Below, in pieces: positions 1 through 5,465 of a DNA stretch of 5,465 nucleotides (positions within the stretch are counted from its first letter, which is position 1; every line of letters starts with the position of its first letter). The stretch covers positions 1 to 5,465 of the forward strand of contig DAOURC010000062.1 of NCBI GenBank assembly GCA_030625285.1, given 5' to 3'. Source of the DNA: Eubacteriales bacterium. Its GTDB lineage: Bacteria > Bacillota > Clostridia > Peptostreptococcales > Acidaminobacteraceae. The position numbers were made by a program, and so were the translations under genes. Below the pieces are notes generated by a model. That model worked only from the letters and a program-made list of their open reading frames with translations. It did not search any database and was not told the DNA's origin.

Positions 1-747
1 TGCTTTTTTTCTTTGCTTATTTTGATAACGCAATTGTCTCACTTTTCTCAACCTGCCGAACACTAAAGCGGCACCAGCTGCTCCAGCTATAATACCAGCT
101 GTCAATCCAAGAAAGTTCGTAGTTCTTTCATCATCATCTTCTTTAGCCTGAAATTCGTCATTTATAGATTTATCAACGTTTTCTACATCATTTGTTTTTT
201 CATTTTCTTCTGGTGCACCACCTGAATAACTGATTGTTACAGGCATCAGCTGTTCAAAATAACGCCAATCGTTAAACTGAGTATGCCAACTCATGGCAAG
301 TGTATATTCGTTGTCGAACGGTTCATATCCTTCAATATAGTGTTCCACAAGGTATACTCTATCTATAGTCCCTTTATAATTTCCATTTTCATCATGAATA
401 AAATTTTCTGTTTCTTCAATCATATTTGCATAAATATTTCCTTCATCGCCATTTAAAAAAACAGAAAAATGAAGTGTATTTAAAGAACCCGAATAACTGC
501 CGTACCACTCATCATGATTTACATGAACTTTTATACGTACTACAACACCATTATCTGTAGCATCAATCGACTTATCTTGTATTTCAAATGTATGAAGTTT
601 AACCTTATCTTCTTGATTGACCTTCTCAGCTATATATTCATTAGAATGCTTTATCGCTTCATCTAATTTTGTACCGCCGGCCCACACTGGGAAAACATTA
701 AAAAGTACTATACTTATAATCATTCCTACAATTATTTGCTTTTTCAT
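1..747 (-). CDS. Predicted secreted type I single-pass membrane protein, 3' end cut off by window
   Basis: An open frame of 249 codons runs from ATG at 747 to the left edge without a stop, so the C-terminus is missing. Residues 1-23 form a signal peptide: KK, then a hydrophobic core (IIVGMIISIVLFNVF), then a VWA cleavage site before GG. Residues 24-176 look like a soluble, probably beta-rich ectodomain with no motif I recognise and no cysteines. Residues 177-211 are a hydrophilic linker ending in an acidic EDDDE run. Residues 212-231 form a Gly/Ala-rich transmembrane helix (LTAGIIAGAAGAALVFG), and a strongly basic tail follows (RLRKVRQLRYQNKQRKK). The expected topology is ectodomain outside and tail in the cytosol. 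There is no LPXTG motif before the helix, so it does not look like a sortase substrate in the visible part. The start lies 8 bases after the stop of the upstream zinc-ribbon gene, indicating one operon. Function is unknown. The frame and topology are well supported. Confidence 0.85.
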   Translation of the reverse strand, partial: MKKQIIVGMIISIVLFNVFPVWAGGTKLDEAIKHSNEYIAEKVNQEDKVKLHTFEIQDKSIDATDNGVVVRIKVHVNHDEWYGSYSGSLNTLHFSVFLNGDEGNIYANMIEETENFIHDENGNYKGTIDRVYLVEHYIEGYEPFDNEYTLAMSWHTQFNDWRYFEQLMPVTISYSGGAPEENEKTNDVENVDKSINDEFQAKEDDDERTTNFLGLTAGIIAGAAGAALVFGRLRKVRQLRYQNKQRKKA

Positions 748-750
748 ATT

Positions 751-757
751 CCCCCCT
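751..757 (-). promoter_or_regulatory. Ribosome-binding site overlapping the preceding stop codon
   Basis: On the minus strand the sequence reads TAGGGGGGAATATG. The AG of the zinc-ribbon gene's TAG stop is the first part of an AGGGGGG purine tract, and the ATG follows three bases after it. The spacing is short and the all-G tract is not an ideal Shine-Dalgarno match. Initiation may therefore rely on ribosomes finishing the upstream gene, that is, translational coupling. The coupling is an inference. Confidence 0.6.
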
Positions 758-2006
758 ATTTACTTTCAAACTCTATAGTAAATGATTCTTCAGTATGCAA
801 ATCATTCACTGTCATATCTCCTATCAGCCTTCCATCTTCTATTTTGCCAGTTAAAATAATAAGATAGTCATCTTCATATATATTTGCAGGCAATTCTGAT
901 TGCACATCTATTCTATACGTTGGACGATAGAAACCATCATCATCAATTTTCATCTTTTCATGAACATACTTTACAATGTTTCTATCACCATCTATATAGT
1001 ATTCCCCTGTATCTGTTTTTATATATCTATTTATTGAATAAATATTTTTTTCATCTGTATATTGAATAATGAGCGGTTCTCCCTTTATCGAAACAAAAGC
1101 CCACCCTTCTAAATCAAATGATACTTTCGGTAGATTCACATTCTCTGGCGCTTGTCCTTTGCTGAAAATGATATAGCAGTCCTCTTCCCCGTCTACACTT
1201 ACTGGGTAGTAGCCATATATTTCTTCACTTTCTATATTGGAGAACTCTTCCTCAGCATCTGTATTATCTTCTATCAAACCATTGAAGTATTCATTTATAG
1301 CTGCATTGAATCCTTCATATAATTCGGTTAAATCTTCTTTCATCAATTCAGATTGCTCAGTCATTTCAAACTTGGAAACAATCTTCACGCTATCATCGAA
1401 GCTGTTATATTCATAGTATCCCGTTATAGTTATTTGATCAGTATCTTGATTGACAATTGCTTGAATAAACTCCTTATTCCCGTTCTCATCCTCAAAATCT
1501 CCGATTATCTGATCATATTCTCCACTGAAATTCATTCGAGATTCTTCTTCTAATGTTTCTAGATTCAAAATAATAAAAACACCATCGTAGGTTTCATCTT
1601 CTATGATTCGAGCTTTTATCGGCAATTCAAAGGAATCGACAACAGCTAATAATTCATCAGGATTTTCTCCCATTCCATATTCAATTTCTTCAATATGCAT
1701 AATTCCTGAATATTCACCTTTGAATTCACTAGCAGTAAAACCAGCATCCAAAGCATTTATTAAAAATACCGCCAACGCAATAAACGCAACTACGAATACC
1801 CCCAGTGTAATCAATATTGCTTTTATGTAATTTTTGCTTTTTTTCCTTTTCTTCATTGCTTTCTTTTCAGGTTTTGATACTTCTTTTTCCACCGTTTGCT
1901 CTATCTTCAATTCTTCTTCATTATTTTCTAGTGAGGCTCCACACGACAAACAAAACCGATTTCCAGGTACAGTTGGTTCTCCACAATGTATGCAATACTT
2001 CTCCAT
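756..2006 (-). CDS. Zinc-ribbon membrane protein with large extracellular domain, function unknown
   Basis: This encodes 416 residues from ATG at 2006 (MEKYCIHCG...). Residues 5-22 are a zinc ribbon of the short bacterial type: C5-x2-C8-G, ten residues, C19-x2-C22-G. A charged linker follows (about 27-60, Glu-rich then KKRKKSK). Residues 61-84 form one transmembrane helix (IKAILITLGVFVVAFIALAVF). The remaining ~330 residues are acidic and probably beta-rich, with no recognised motif. Known proteins of this layout, including the TcaA-like group in Firmicutes, hold the ribbon in the cytosol and the C-terminus outside. The basic residues before the helix agree with that. I see no TcaA-specific sequence, so the resemblance is in architecture only. 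The ATG at 2006 was chosen because AGAAGGG lies nine bases upstream and the ribbon begins immediately. A TTG at 2039 would only add an unconvincing extension. It is first in a two-gene operon with the signal-peptide protein downstream. Function is unknown. Confidence 0.85.
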   Translation of the reverse strand: MEKYCIHCGEPTVPGNRFCLSCGASLENNEEELKIEQTVEKEVSKPEKKAMKKRKKSKNYIKAILITLGVFVVAFIALAVFLINALDAGFTASEFKGEYSGIMHIEEIEYGMGENPDELLAVVDSFELPIKARIIEDETYDGVFIILNLETLEEESRMNFSGEYDQIIGDFEDENGNKEFIQAIVNQDTDQITITGYYEYNSFDDSVKIVSKFEMTEQSELMKEDLTELYEGFNAAINEYFNGLIEDNTDAEEEFSNIESEEIYGYYPVSVDGEEDCYIIFSKGQAPENVNLPKVSFDLEGWAFVSIKGEPLIIQYTDEKNIYSINRYIKTDTGEYYIDGDRNIVKYVHEKMKIDDDGFYRPTYRIDVQSELPANIYEDDYLIILTGKIEDGRLIGDMTVNDLHTEESFTIEFESK

Positions 2007-2015
2007 CTTATCAAT

Positions 2016-2022
2016 CCCTTCT
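2016..2022 (-). promoter_or_regulatory. Ribosome-binding site that decides the zinc-ribbon protein start
   Basis: AGAAGGG on the minus strand lies nine bases before ATG at 2006. No comparable purine tract precedes the in-frame TTG at 2039. This supports the shorter, 416-residue protein whose zinc ribbon starts at the very N-terminus, as is usual for this type. Confidence 0.7.
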
Positions 2023-2159
2023 AGATATTTATATTTCAATTCAATTTATTTATTAGATACTAGCTATTTGAAAATGATTCGATTTACTGAAAATCTTATT
2101 TATTTCGATTAATATACGTTTTTTAAACTAAGGAAAGCCTTGAAGAAAATATTATCAAG

Positions 2160-2181
2160 TCTGCACTTTGAACAGTGCAGA
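2160..2181. repeat. Inverted repeat / possible leader hairpin upstream of zinc-ribbon gene
   Basis: CTGCACT (2161-2167) pairs with AGTGCAG (2174-2180) around a six-base loop, and a T-A pair at 2160/2181 extends it. On neither strand is it followed directly by a T-run, so it is not a convincing terminator. If transcription starts near 2207 it would fold near the 5' end of a roughly 200-base AT-rich leader. It could equally be a DNA-binding site. Its role is undetermined. Confidence 0.5.
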
Positions 2182-2202
2182 TACGGATGTCGCCAAGTAA
2201 AA

Positions 2203-2219
2203 TATACTGTTTCAGTATA
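2203..2219. promoter_or_regulatory. Perfect inverted repeat, putative operator
   Basis: TATACTG-TTT-CAGTATA is a perfect 7-bp inverted repeat with a three-base spacer, in intergenic DNA between the lipoprotein terminator and the zinc-ribbon gene. One arm coincides with the putative -10 hexamer described separately. That is the classic position for a repressor site. The symmetry is seen directly; protein binding is inferred, and no regulator family can be named from it. Confidence 0.45.
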
Positions 2220-2245
2220 CCATTTATGATTGTTTACATCTATAA
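2214..2245 (-). promoter_or_regulatory. Candidate promoter for the zinc-ribbon / membrane-protein operon
   Basis: The minus strand carries TGGTATACT (2222-2214), an extended -10 (TG-n-TATACT, five of six matches to TATAAT). About 17 bases upstream only a poor -35 is seen (TAGATG, three of six matches), as is common for extended -10 promoters. It lies just past the terminator of the preceding gene, so the operon would be transcribed independently, with a leader of about 200 bases. The leader from 2206 to 2007 is AT-rich, contains no ATG and shows no riboswitch I recognise. Confidence 0.35.
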
Positions 2246-2266
2246 AAAAAAGAAGCCTAAGCTTCT
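2243..2266 (-). terminator. Intrinsic terminator of the metallopeptidase lipoprotein gene
   Basis: On the minus strand AGAAGC, a TTAG loop and GCTTCT form a six-base-pair stem followed at once by a run of seven further T residues. The stem begins inside the stop codon (TAG, 2267-2265) of the lipoprotein gene, so coding sequence and terminator overlap. This shape is typical of a rho-independent terminator. Confidence 0.8.
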
Positions 2267-4796
2267 AATCAAAATTGTATTCAAAATCAATATTTATTTT
2301 TATTATAGAACCATCCTCTGTAATATATTCAGCGTTTATATATGCAGTAAATTTTTTATTCGCATATTTCAATTCCTGAACCAAAATTCCTGTAGCTCCA
2401 GATTCGATTTCACTCATATCGAATTCAAAAGGTCCTGCGTTAATCGCCAACGCTAAATTGCTTTTATCAAATTGGCCGTTGATGGCAGCGATCTGTTCAA
2501 GTATTTCACCAGTATCGCTATAATTTTCCACAAATTCATTTGGATCCATCGGTATACCAGTCATAGCATTTTGAGCAGCTACAGGATCAAAAAAAGGATT
2601 TACAAACCAAAGAGGAAAAACTTCGCCGATAATTTGAGTGCTTTCAATAGATATATCAGTTTTCCTTTTACCATCACTATCTATATAAGAATGTGTCTTA
2701 GTTGCTTCAATCCAATCATCTGACACCATTTTAGGCGGAATCGCCGGATAAAAATTAAATCGATTGCTTATCATGTCGTCTTTAAACCTATATAGGCTAT
2801 CTATAGGTGGCAGTAAAGAATCCATTGCTAGATCCCCGCCGAATTCATCAGCAATCATTTCATCCAAATTTGGAAGTTCAGGCAATTCATCCATATCAAC
2901 ACCTGGCAAATCTTCAAATCCTTCAAATATTCCCTCTAATCCCGAAAGAGCATTATTTATATCGGGCATTGGGAAATTTAAAAGAGTGTTTTCAAAAGAT
3001 GCATCCCCGTCTTTATAAGTATATTCTCCTAAATAAGCAGTAGTTGTAAAATCTTCTTCCTGATTACCATCCGTTACATCGCCTATGAAGAGCGCTTGAA
3101 AATCCTTTACATAATATGAATCTCCAGTAATCAACTTCATATAATCTGCAATTTCACCTTCACCAGATTGCTCTAATAATTCGATGTTTTCGACAATAGT
3201 GATATTGTATTCTTTTTCATATTCTCTTGTTAATAGATAAGGATTGCTCTCCTCGCTGTAATGAATATCAATGAATCCTTCTCCTTCTATTCTTCTTTGA
3301 ACATTAAATGAATATTCGTGATCTTGAGGTTCTTCTGAATCATAATTAAATGGAATGAACATCAAGTATTCCGTTGGATTTTTCTTCAAATTAAGCATGG
3401 CTATCAAACTTTCAAATTTTCCATCTAAAAGTTTTTCCCAAGCACCGTCTTTTTCATAGTAGATGATAAGACCCGTTTTGGTTTTCTTGCCGATTTCCCC
3501 GATATTGCTTATTATTTCAACATAAGCTTTTTCAGCATCTTCGAGCAATACTCTCTTGGGATAATATCCCATTTCAACTAGTTCTATTTTATTCACCACT
3601 TCATGATTGTCATTTTCCAGTTCCAAAGAACTTATATCCTCAACGATTGATTCATCGAATGTATAACCATCGTAAGGTATATTGCTTATAAGAGGTGTTT
3701 CTTTAAATAATTTATCACCGAATTCAGCAAATATATTATGAAGTTTATCCTCTGATCCAGCTGCATTCAATAATTTTTCATAAAGAGTTTTTGGAAACCA
3801 AGTGAATTTAAGTAAATCTTTCATAAAATCGTGATTATTCAAATCATAATAAGTCATGTAATATAGTTGATACCATGATTTGATTTCCATTTGATTCATA
3901 GTATCTACATCAATTATTGGATTATTAAAAATCGCTTCATCAAATCTATGGAAATAATCTATATTTTCATCTGCATATGCAACAGCAAAAATAGCTGTTG
4001 ATTCCATAAGGAATTCTTCTTCATTCGTTGCTCTTGTATACCCCATTTGAAATTGATGAGCATGAAAATATTCATGTAAAAAACTACCCTTCAATGTATC
4101 ATCTGAAGCTGTTGAATTTAAATGAATGTAAAATATCGGCTCCCCGCCATCTAGGATCAATTCTTCTGTAGCATAAAAAGAAGTGCTGTCTACACCGGGA
4201 ACCATCGGATATAAGGAAATAACTATCGGCATATCGAGGGATTCTATCCCCAAGTACCCTAGATAAATATTGAAGTTGTCCAGATAAAGGTTTTCTACAT
4301 ATTCAGCTACCACATCATCTACAACACCAAGCGGTCCAGTTATGTATACGTTTTTTGCGATTTCTTTTGGATAAGAATTATCTTCTCCCATTGCATATGC
4401 GACTTTCACAAAAGGAATTCTATAGCTGGATTTATCTACAACATTTCCTTTTTCAATCAATTCAGCTAATAATTGCTTCTGCTGAGGAGTCAACTCATCA
4501 TAATGATAAATCATCCACTGAATATCATAAGCAAGGTCTATATTTTCCGATGCATTTGTTTGATATGAAAAAGAATCGTCTAATAAGTTGGAATCAACTA
4601 ATAAACTAACCTTATTGCTGTGATAATCTTTTTCGGATAATTTTCCTTCTTCATAAGATAAATCTAATTGTTGCACGGTAGATATGGATTCATTTTCTTG
4701 AACAGGTGGGTTAGTTTCTTCTTTTTCTGTCGATTTATTACATCCTACTGTAAAAATCAAGAAAAGAATCATTGTGAATAGAATAAATCGCTTCAA
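2265..4796 (-). CDS. Predicted HEXXH zinc-metallopeptidase lipoprotein
   Basis: This encodes 843 residues from a TTG start. Residues 1-18 are a lipoprotein signal (MKRFILF, hydrophobic core, TVG) with the lipidated cysteine at 19, so the protein should be anchored on the outer face of the membrane. A Ser/Thr/Glu-rich tether follows. The catalytic-type motif is H241-E242-Y-F-H245 within FLHEYFHAHQFQMG. A downstream MESTAIF element places E265 nineteen residues after H245, as expected for the third zinc ligand of a gluzincin. Similar HEYFHA(V/I)Q...EATA pairs occur in uncharacterised bacterial putative metallopeptidases, including DUF6055-like proteins; I make this link from memory of the motifs, not from a search. 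Residues about 380-600 look beta-rich, about 611-666 are an acidic Pro/Leu/Asp linker, and 670-843 form a further domain without recognised motifs. The gene is bounded by terminators on both sides, so it is probably monocistronic. Substrate is unknown; an inactive or structural role cannot be excluded. Confidence 0.85.
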   Translation of the reverse strand: MKRFILFTMILFLIFTVGCNKSTEKEETNPPVQENESISTVQQLDLSYEEGKLSEKDYHSNKVSLLVDSNLLDDSFSYQTNASENIDLAYDIQWMIYHYDELTPQQKQLLAELIEKGNVVDKSSYRIPFVKVAYAMGEDNSYPKEIAKNVYITGPLGVVDDVVAEYVENLYLDNFNIYLGYLGIESLDMPIVISLYPMVPGVDSTSFYATEELILDGGEPIFYIHLNSTASDDTLKGSFLHEYFHAHQFQMGYTRATNEEEFLMESTAIFAVAYADENIDYFHRFDEAIFNNPIIDVDTMNQMEIKSWYQLYYMTYYDLNNHDFMKDLLKFTWFPKTLYEKLLNAAGSEDKLHNIFAEFGDKLFKETPLISNIPYDGYTFDESIVEDISSLELENDNHEVVNKIELVEMGYYPKRVLLEDAEKAYVEIISNIGEIGKKTKTGLIIYYEKDGAWEKLLDGKFESLIAMLNLKKNPTEYLMFIPFNYDSEEPQDHEYSFNVQRRIEGEGFIDIHYSEESNPYLLTREYEKEYNITIVENIELLEQSGEGEIADYMKLITGDSYYVKDFQALFIGDVTDGNQEEDFTTTAYLGEYTYKDGDASFENTLLNFPMPDINNALSGLEGIFEGFEDLPGVDMDELPELPNLDEMIADEFGGDLAMDSLLPPIDSLYRFKDDMISNRFNFYPAIPPKMVSDDWIEATKTHSYIDSDGKRKTDISIESTQIIGEVFPLWFVNPFFDPVAAQNAMTGIPMDPNEFVENYSDTGEILEQIAAINGQFDKSNLALAINAGPFEFDMSEIESGATGILVQELKYANKKFTAYINAEYITEDGSIIKINIDFEYNFD

Positions 4797-4802
4797 ATCA
4801 TT

Positions 4803-4809
4803 TCACCTC
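4803..4809 (-). promoter_or_regulatory. Strong ribosome-binding site supporting a TTG start
   Basis: GAGGTGA on the minus strand lies six bases before TTG at 4796, near-ideal spacing. The nearby ATG (4801-4799) is out of frame, reads ATG-ATT-TGA and stops at once. The next in-frame Met is residue 9, which would remove the KR residues needed by the signal peptide. TTG is therefore the best start. Confidence 0.75.
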
Positions 4810-4848
4810 GTTTCTTCTATTGGGAAATAAACCATTTTCATACATCCG

Positions 4849-4878
4849 TATATACCCGAATATAACGAAAACCTTCAA
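4849..4878 (-). promoter_or_regulatory. Weak candidate promoter for the lipoprotein gene
   Basis: TTGAAG (4878-4873) and TATATA (4854-4849) are 18 bases apart on the minus strand, each with four of six consensus matches. An alternative is TTGATA (4905-4900), five of six matches, but the hexamer 18 bases below it (TATTTG) is poor. The region is AT-rich, so such matches arise by chance. A promoter is expected here because a terminator separates this gene from the one upstream. Confidence 0.25.
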
Positions 4879-4926
4879 ATAGCGTAGTTTATTAATCTAT
4901 ATCAATAATTAGAACCGCAATCTTTT

Positions 4927-4974
4927 AAAAGCATTAAAGCTCACAGTCAATTGAACTGTGAGCTTTAACGTTTT
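4927..4974 (-). terminator. Hairpin terminator after the TRAP substrate-binding gene, possibly bidirectional
   Basis: A perfect 14-bp stem pairs 4934-4947 with 4955-4968 around a seven-base loop. On the minus strand it is followed by TGC and TTTT; in the plus direction it is followed by CG and TTTT. It begins about 50 bases after the TRAP gene stop. The stem is very stable but the T-run is short and slightly displaced. Confidence 0.75.
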
Positions 4975-5018
4975 GCACTTTTGTAACAATCTCATTTAAT
5001 TTATATAAAGGGGAAATA

Positions 5019-5465
5019 CTAGTTGCCAACTATACTATCAAATAACTCTGCGCCAAATTCATCTTTGATTTTTGGCCAAACTTCTTTTTCTACTTTATCT
5101 TTAATTGCTGCAAGTTCTTCATCAGAGAAATCATAAACAACAACACCTAAATCTCTTAATTTTTGAACAAAATCTTCTTGCTCTGCTTCAGCAACCTCAA
5201 ATCTTTTTTCTTCAAATTCAATACTTGATTTCATTACTAAATCTTTTTCATCTTGAGATAATTTGTTCCAAACATCAGTGCTCATATATAAAAACCACAT
5301 TTCAAAATGATCATTTATTGGTAAATAGTACTTTGTTAAATCTCTAAAACTAGCGTAGTATCCTTCAGCTCCAGAACCGATAACACCATCGACAATACCT
5401 GTTTGCATTGATGTAAACGCCTCTGAGTAAGCAATTGGAGTTGCTGTATATCCTAAAGCATTTGC
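5019..5465 (-). CDS. TRAP transporter substrate-binding protein (DctP family), 5' end cut off by window
   Basis: The visible part is the C-terminal 148 residues and a TAG stop; the frame is open to the right edge. Family members are usually about 330-350 residues, so more than half is missing, including the signal peptide and the substrate-clamping arginine region. The call rests on YSEAFTSMQTGIVDGVIG, matching the conserved E-x-(F/Y)-T-A-L-Q-T-G-V-V-D-G segment of DctP proteins. The following features also fit: RDLTKYYLP, a MWFLYMSTDVWNKLSQDEKDLV stretch, and a charged helical C-terminus with Glu/Lys-rich segments. The protein would bind a substrate, often a carboxylate, outside the membrane and deliver it to DctQ/DctM permease subunits. 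No DctQ or DctM gene follows; a terminator does. They must therefore lie upstream outside the window or elsewhere. The ATG at 5408 is internal, not a start. The substrate cannot be predicted from this part. Confidence 0.92.
   Translation of the reverse strand, partial: ANALGYTATPIAYSEAFTSMQTGIVDGVIGSGAEGYYASFRDLTKYYLPINDHFEMWFLYMSTDVWNKLSQDEKDLVMKSSIEFEEKRFEVAEAEQEDFVQKLRDLGVVVYDFSDEELAAIKDKVEKEVWPKIKDEFGAELFDSIVGN

Noticed and set aside
1..747. Sortase-anchored surface protein
   Set aside because: The C-terminal helix and basic tail resemble a cell-wall sorting signal, but no LPXTG-like motif precedes the helix and the basic tail is long and still open at the window edge.
756..2039. Longer zinc-ribbon protein starting at TTG 2039 (427 residues)
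   Set aside because: It has no clear ribosome-binding site, while ATG at 2006 has AGAAGGG nine bases upstream and gives the usual N-terminal zinc ribbon.
884..2112. Several plus-strand open frames of 61-92 codons opposite the zinc-ribbon gene
   Set aside because: They are antisense to a well-supported gene, with low-complexity composition and no recognisable domains or ribosome-binding sites.
2160..2181. Inverted repeat considered as a second terminator
   Set aside because: No T-run follows the stem on either strand, and the true terminator of the upstream gene is already present at 2243-2266.
2175..2456. Plus-strand open frame of 93 codons across the intergenic region and the end of the lipoprotein gene
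   Set aside because: Its Lys/Ile/Tyr/Phe-rich product arises from AT-rich antisense sequence, and it reads through the terminator hairpin and into the antisense of a real gene.
4355..4609. Plus-strand open frame of 84 codons
   Set aside because: It lies entirely antisense to the N-terminal part of the lipoprotein gene and shows no domain.
5019..5408. A complete 129-residue protein starting at ATG 5408
   Set aside because: The frame continues upstream to the window edge with typical DctP sequence (YSEAFTS just before the Met), so this Met is internal.

Overview
The window is AT-rich and every supported gene lies on the minus strand, so it reads from right to left. Ribosome-binding sites are strong and purine-rich (GAGGTGA, AGAAGGG, AGGGGGG). 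One gene uses a TTG start and two intrinsic terminators are visible. With Gram-positive style lipoprotein and zinc-ribbon/membrane proteins, this suggests a low-GC Bacillota, probably an anaerobic Clostridia-like bacterium that uses TRAP transporters. The taxonomic placement is an inference from style only.

Layout in transcription order. (1) 5465-5019: the C-terminal 148 residues of a TRAP transporter solute-binding protein (DctP family), whose N-terminus lies beyond the window. It is followed by a long hairpin terminator at about 4974-4927. (2) 4796-2265: an 843-residue lipoprotein with an HEXXH...E zinc-metallopeptidase signature. It starts at TTG behind a strong Shine-Dalgarno site and ends in an intrinsic terminator that overlaps its stop codon. 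(3) About 2242-2007: a roughly 235-bp intergenic region with two inverted repeats. One overlaps a plausible extended -10 promoter element and looks like an operator. (4) 2006-756: a 416-residue protein with a cytoplasmic zinc ribbon, one transmembrane helix and a large outside domain. (5) 747 to beyond position 1: a secreted/type I membrane protein with a signal peptide, an ectodomain, an acidic linker, a Gly/Ala-rich transmembrane helix and a basic tail. Its start lies 8 bases after the stop of the preceding gene, so the two are almost certainly co-transcribed and probably translationally coupled.

The transporter gene is insulated from the rest by its terminator and is probably unrelated in function. 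The other three genes encode cell-envelope proteins exposed on the outer face: one predicted protease and two single-pass membrane proteins of unknown function. Together they could form an envelope-stress or surface-processing module, but only co-location supports that. No RNA genes, mobile elements or CRISPR arrays were seen, and no plus-strand gene is supported. The two membrane proteins and the C-terminal half of the lipoprotein are not recognisable by eye as members of any named family.
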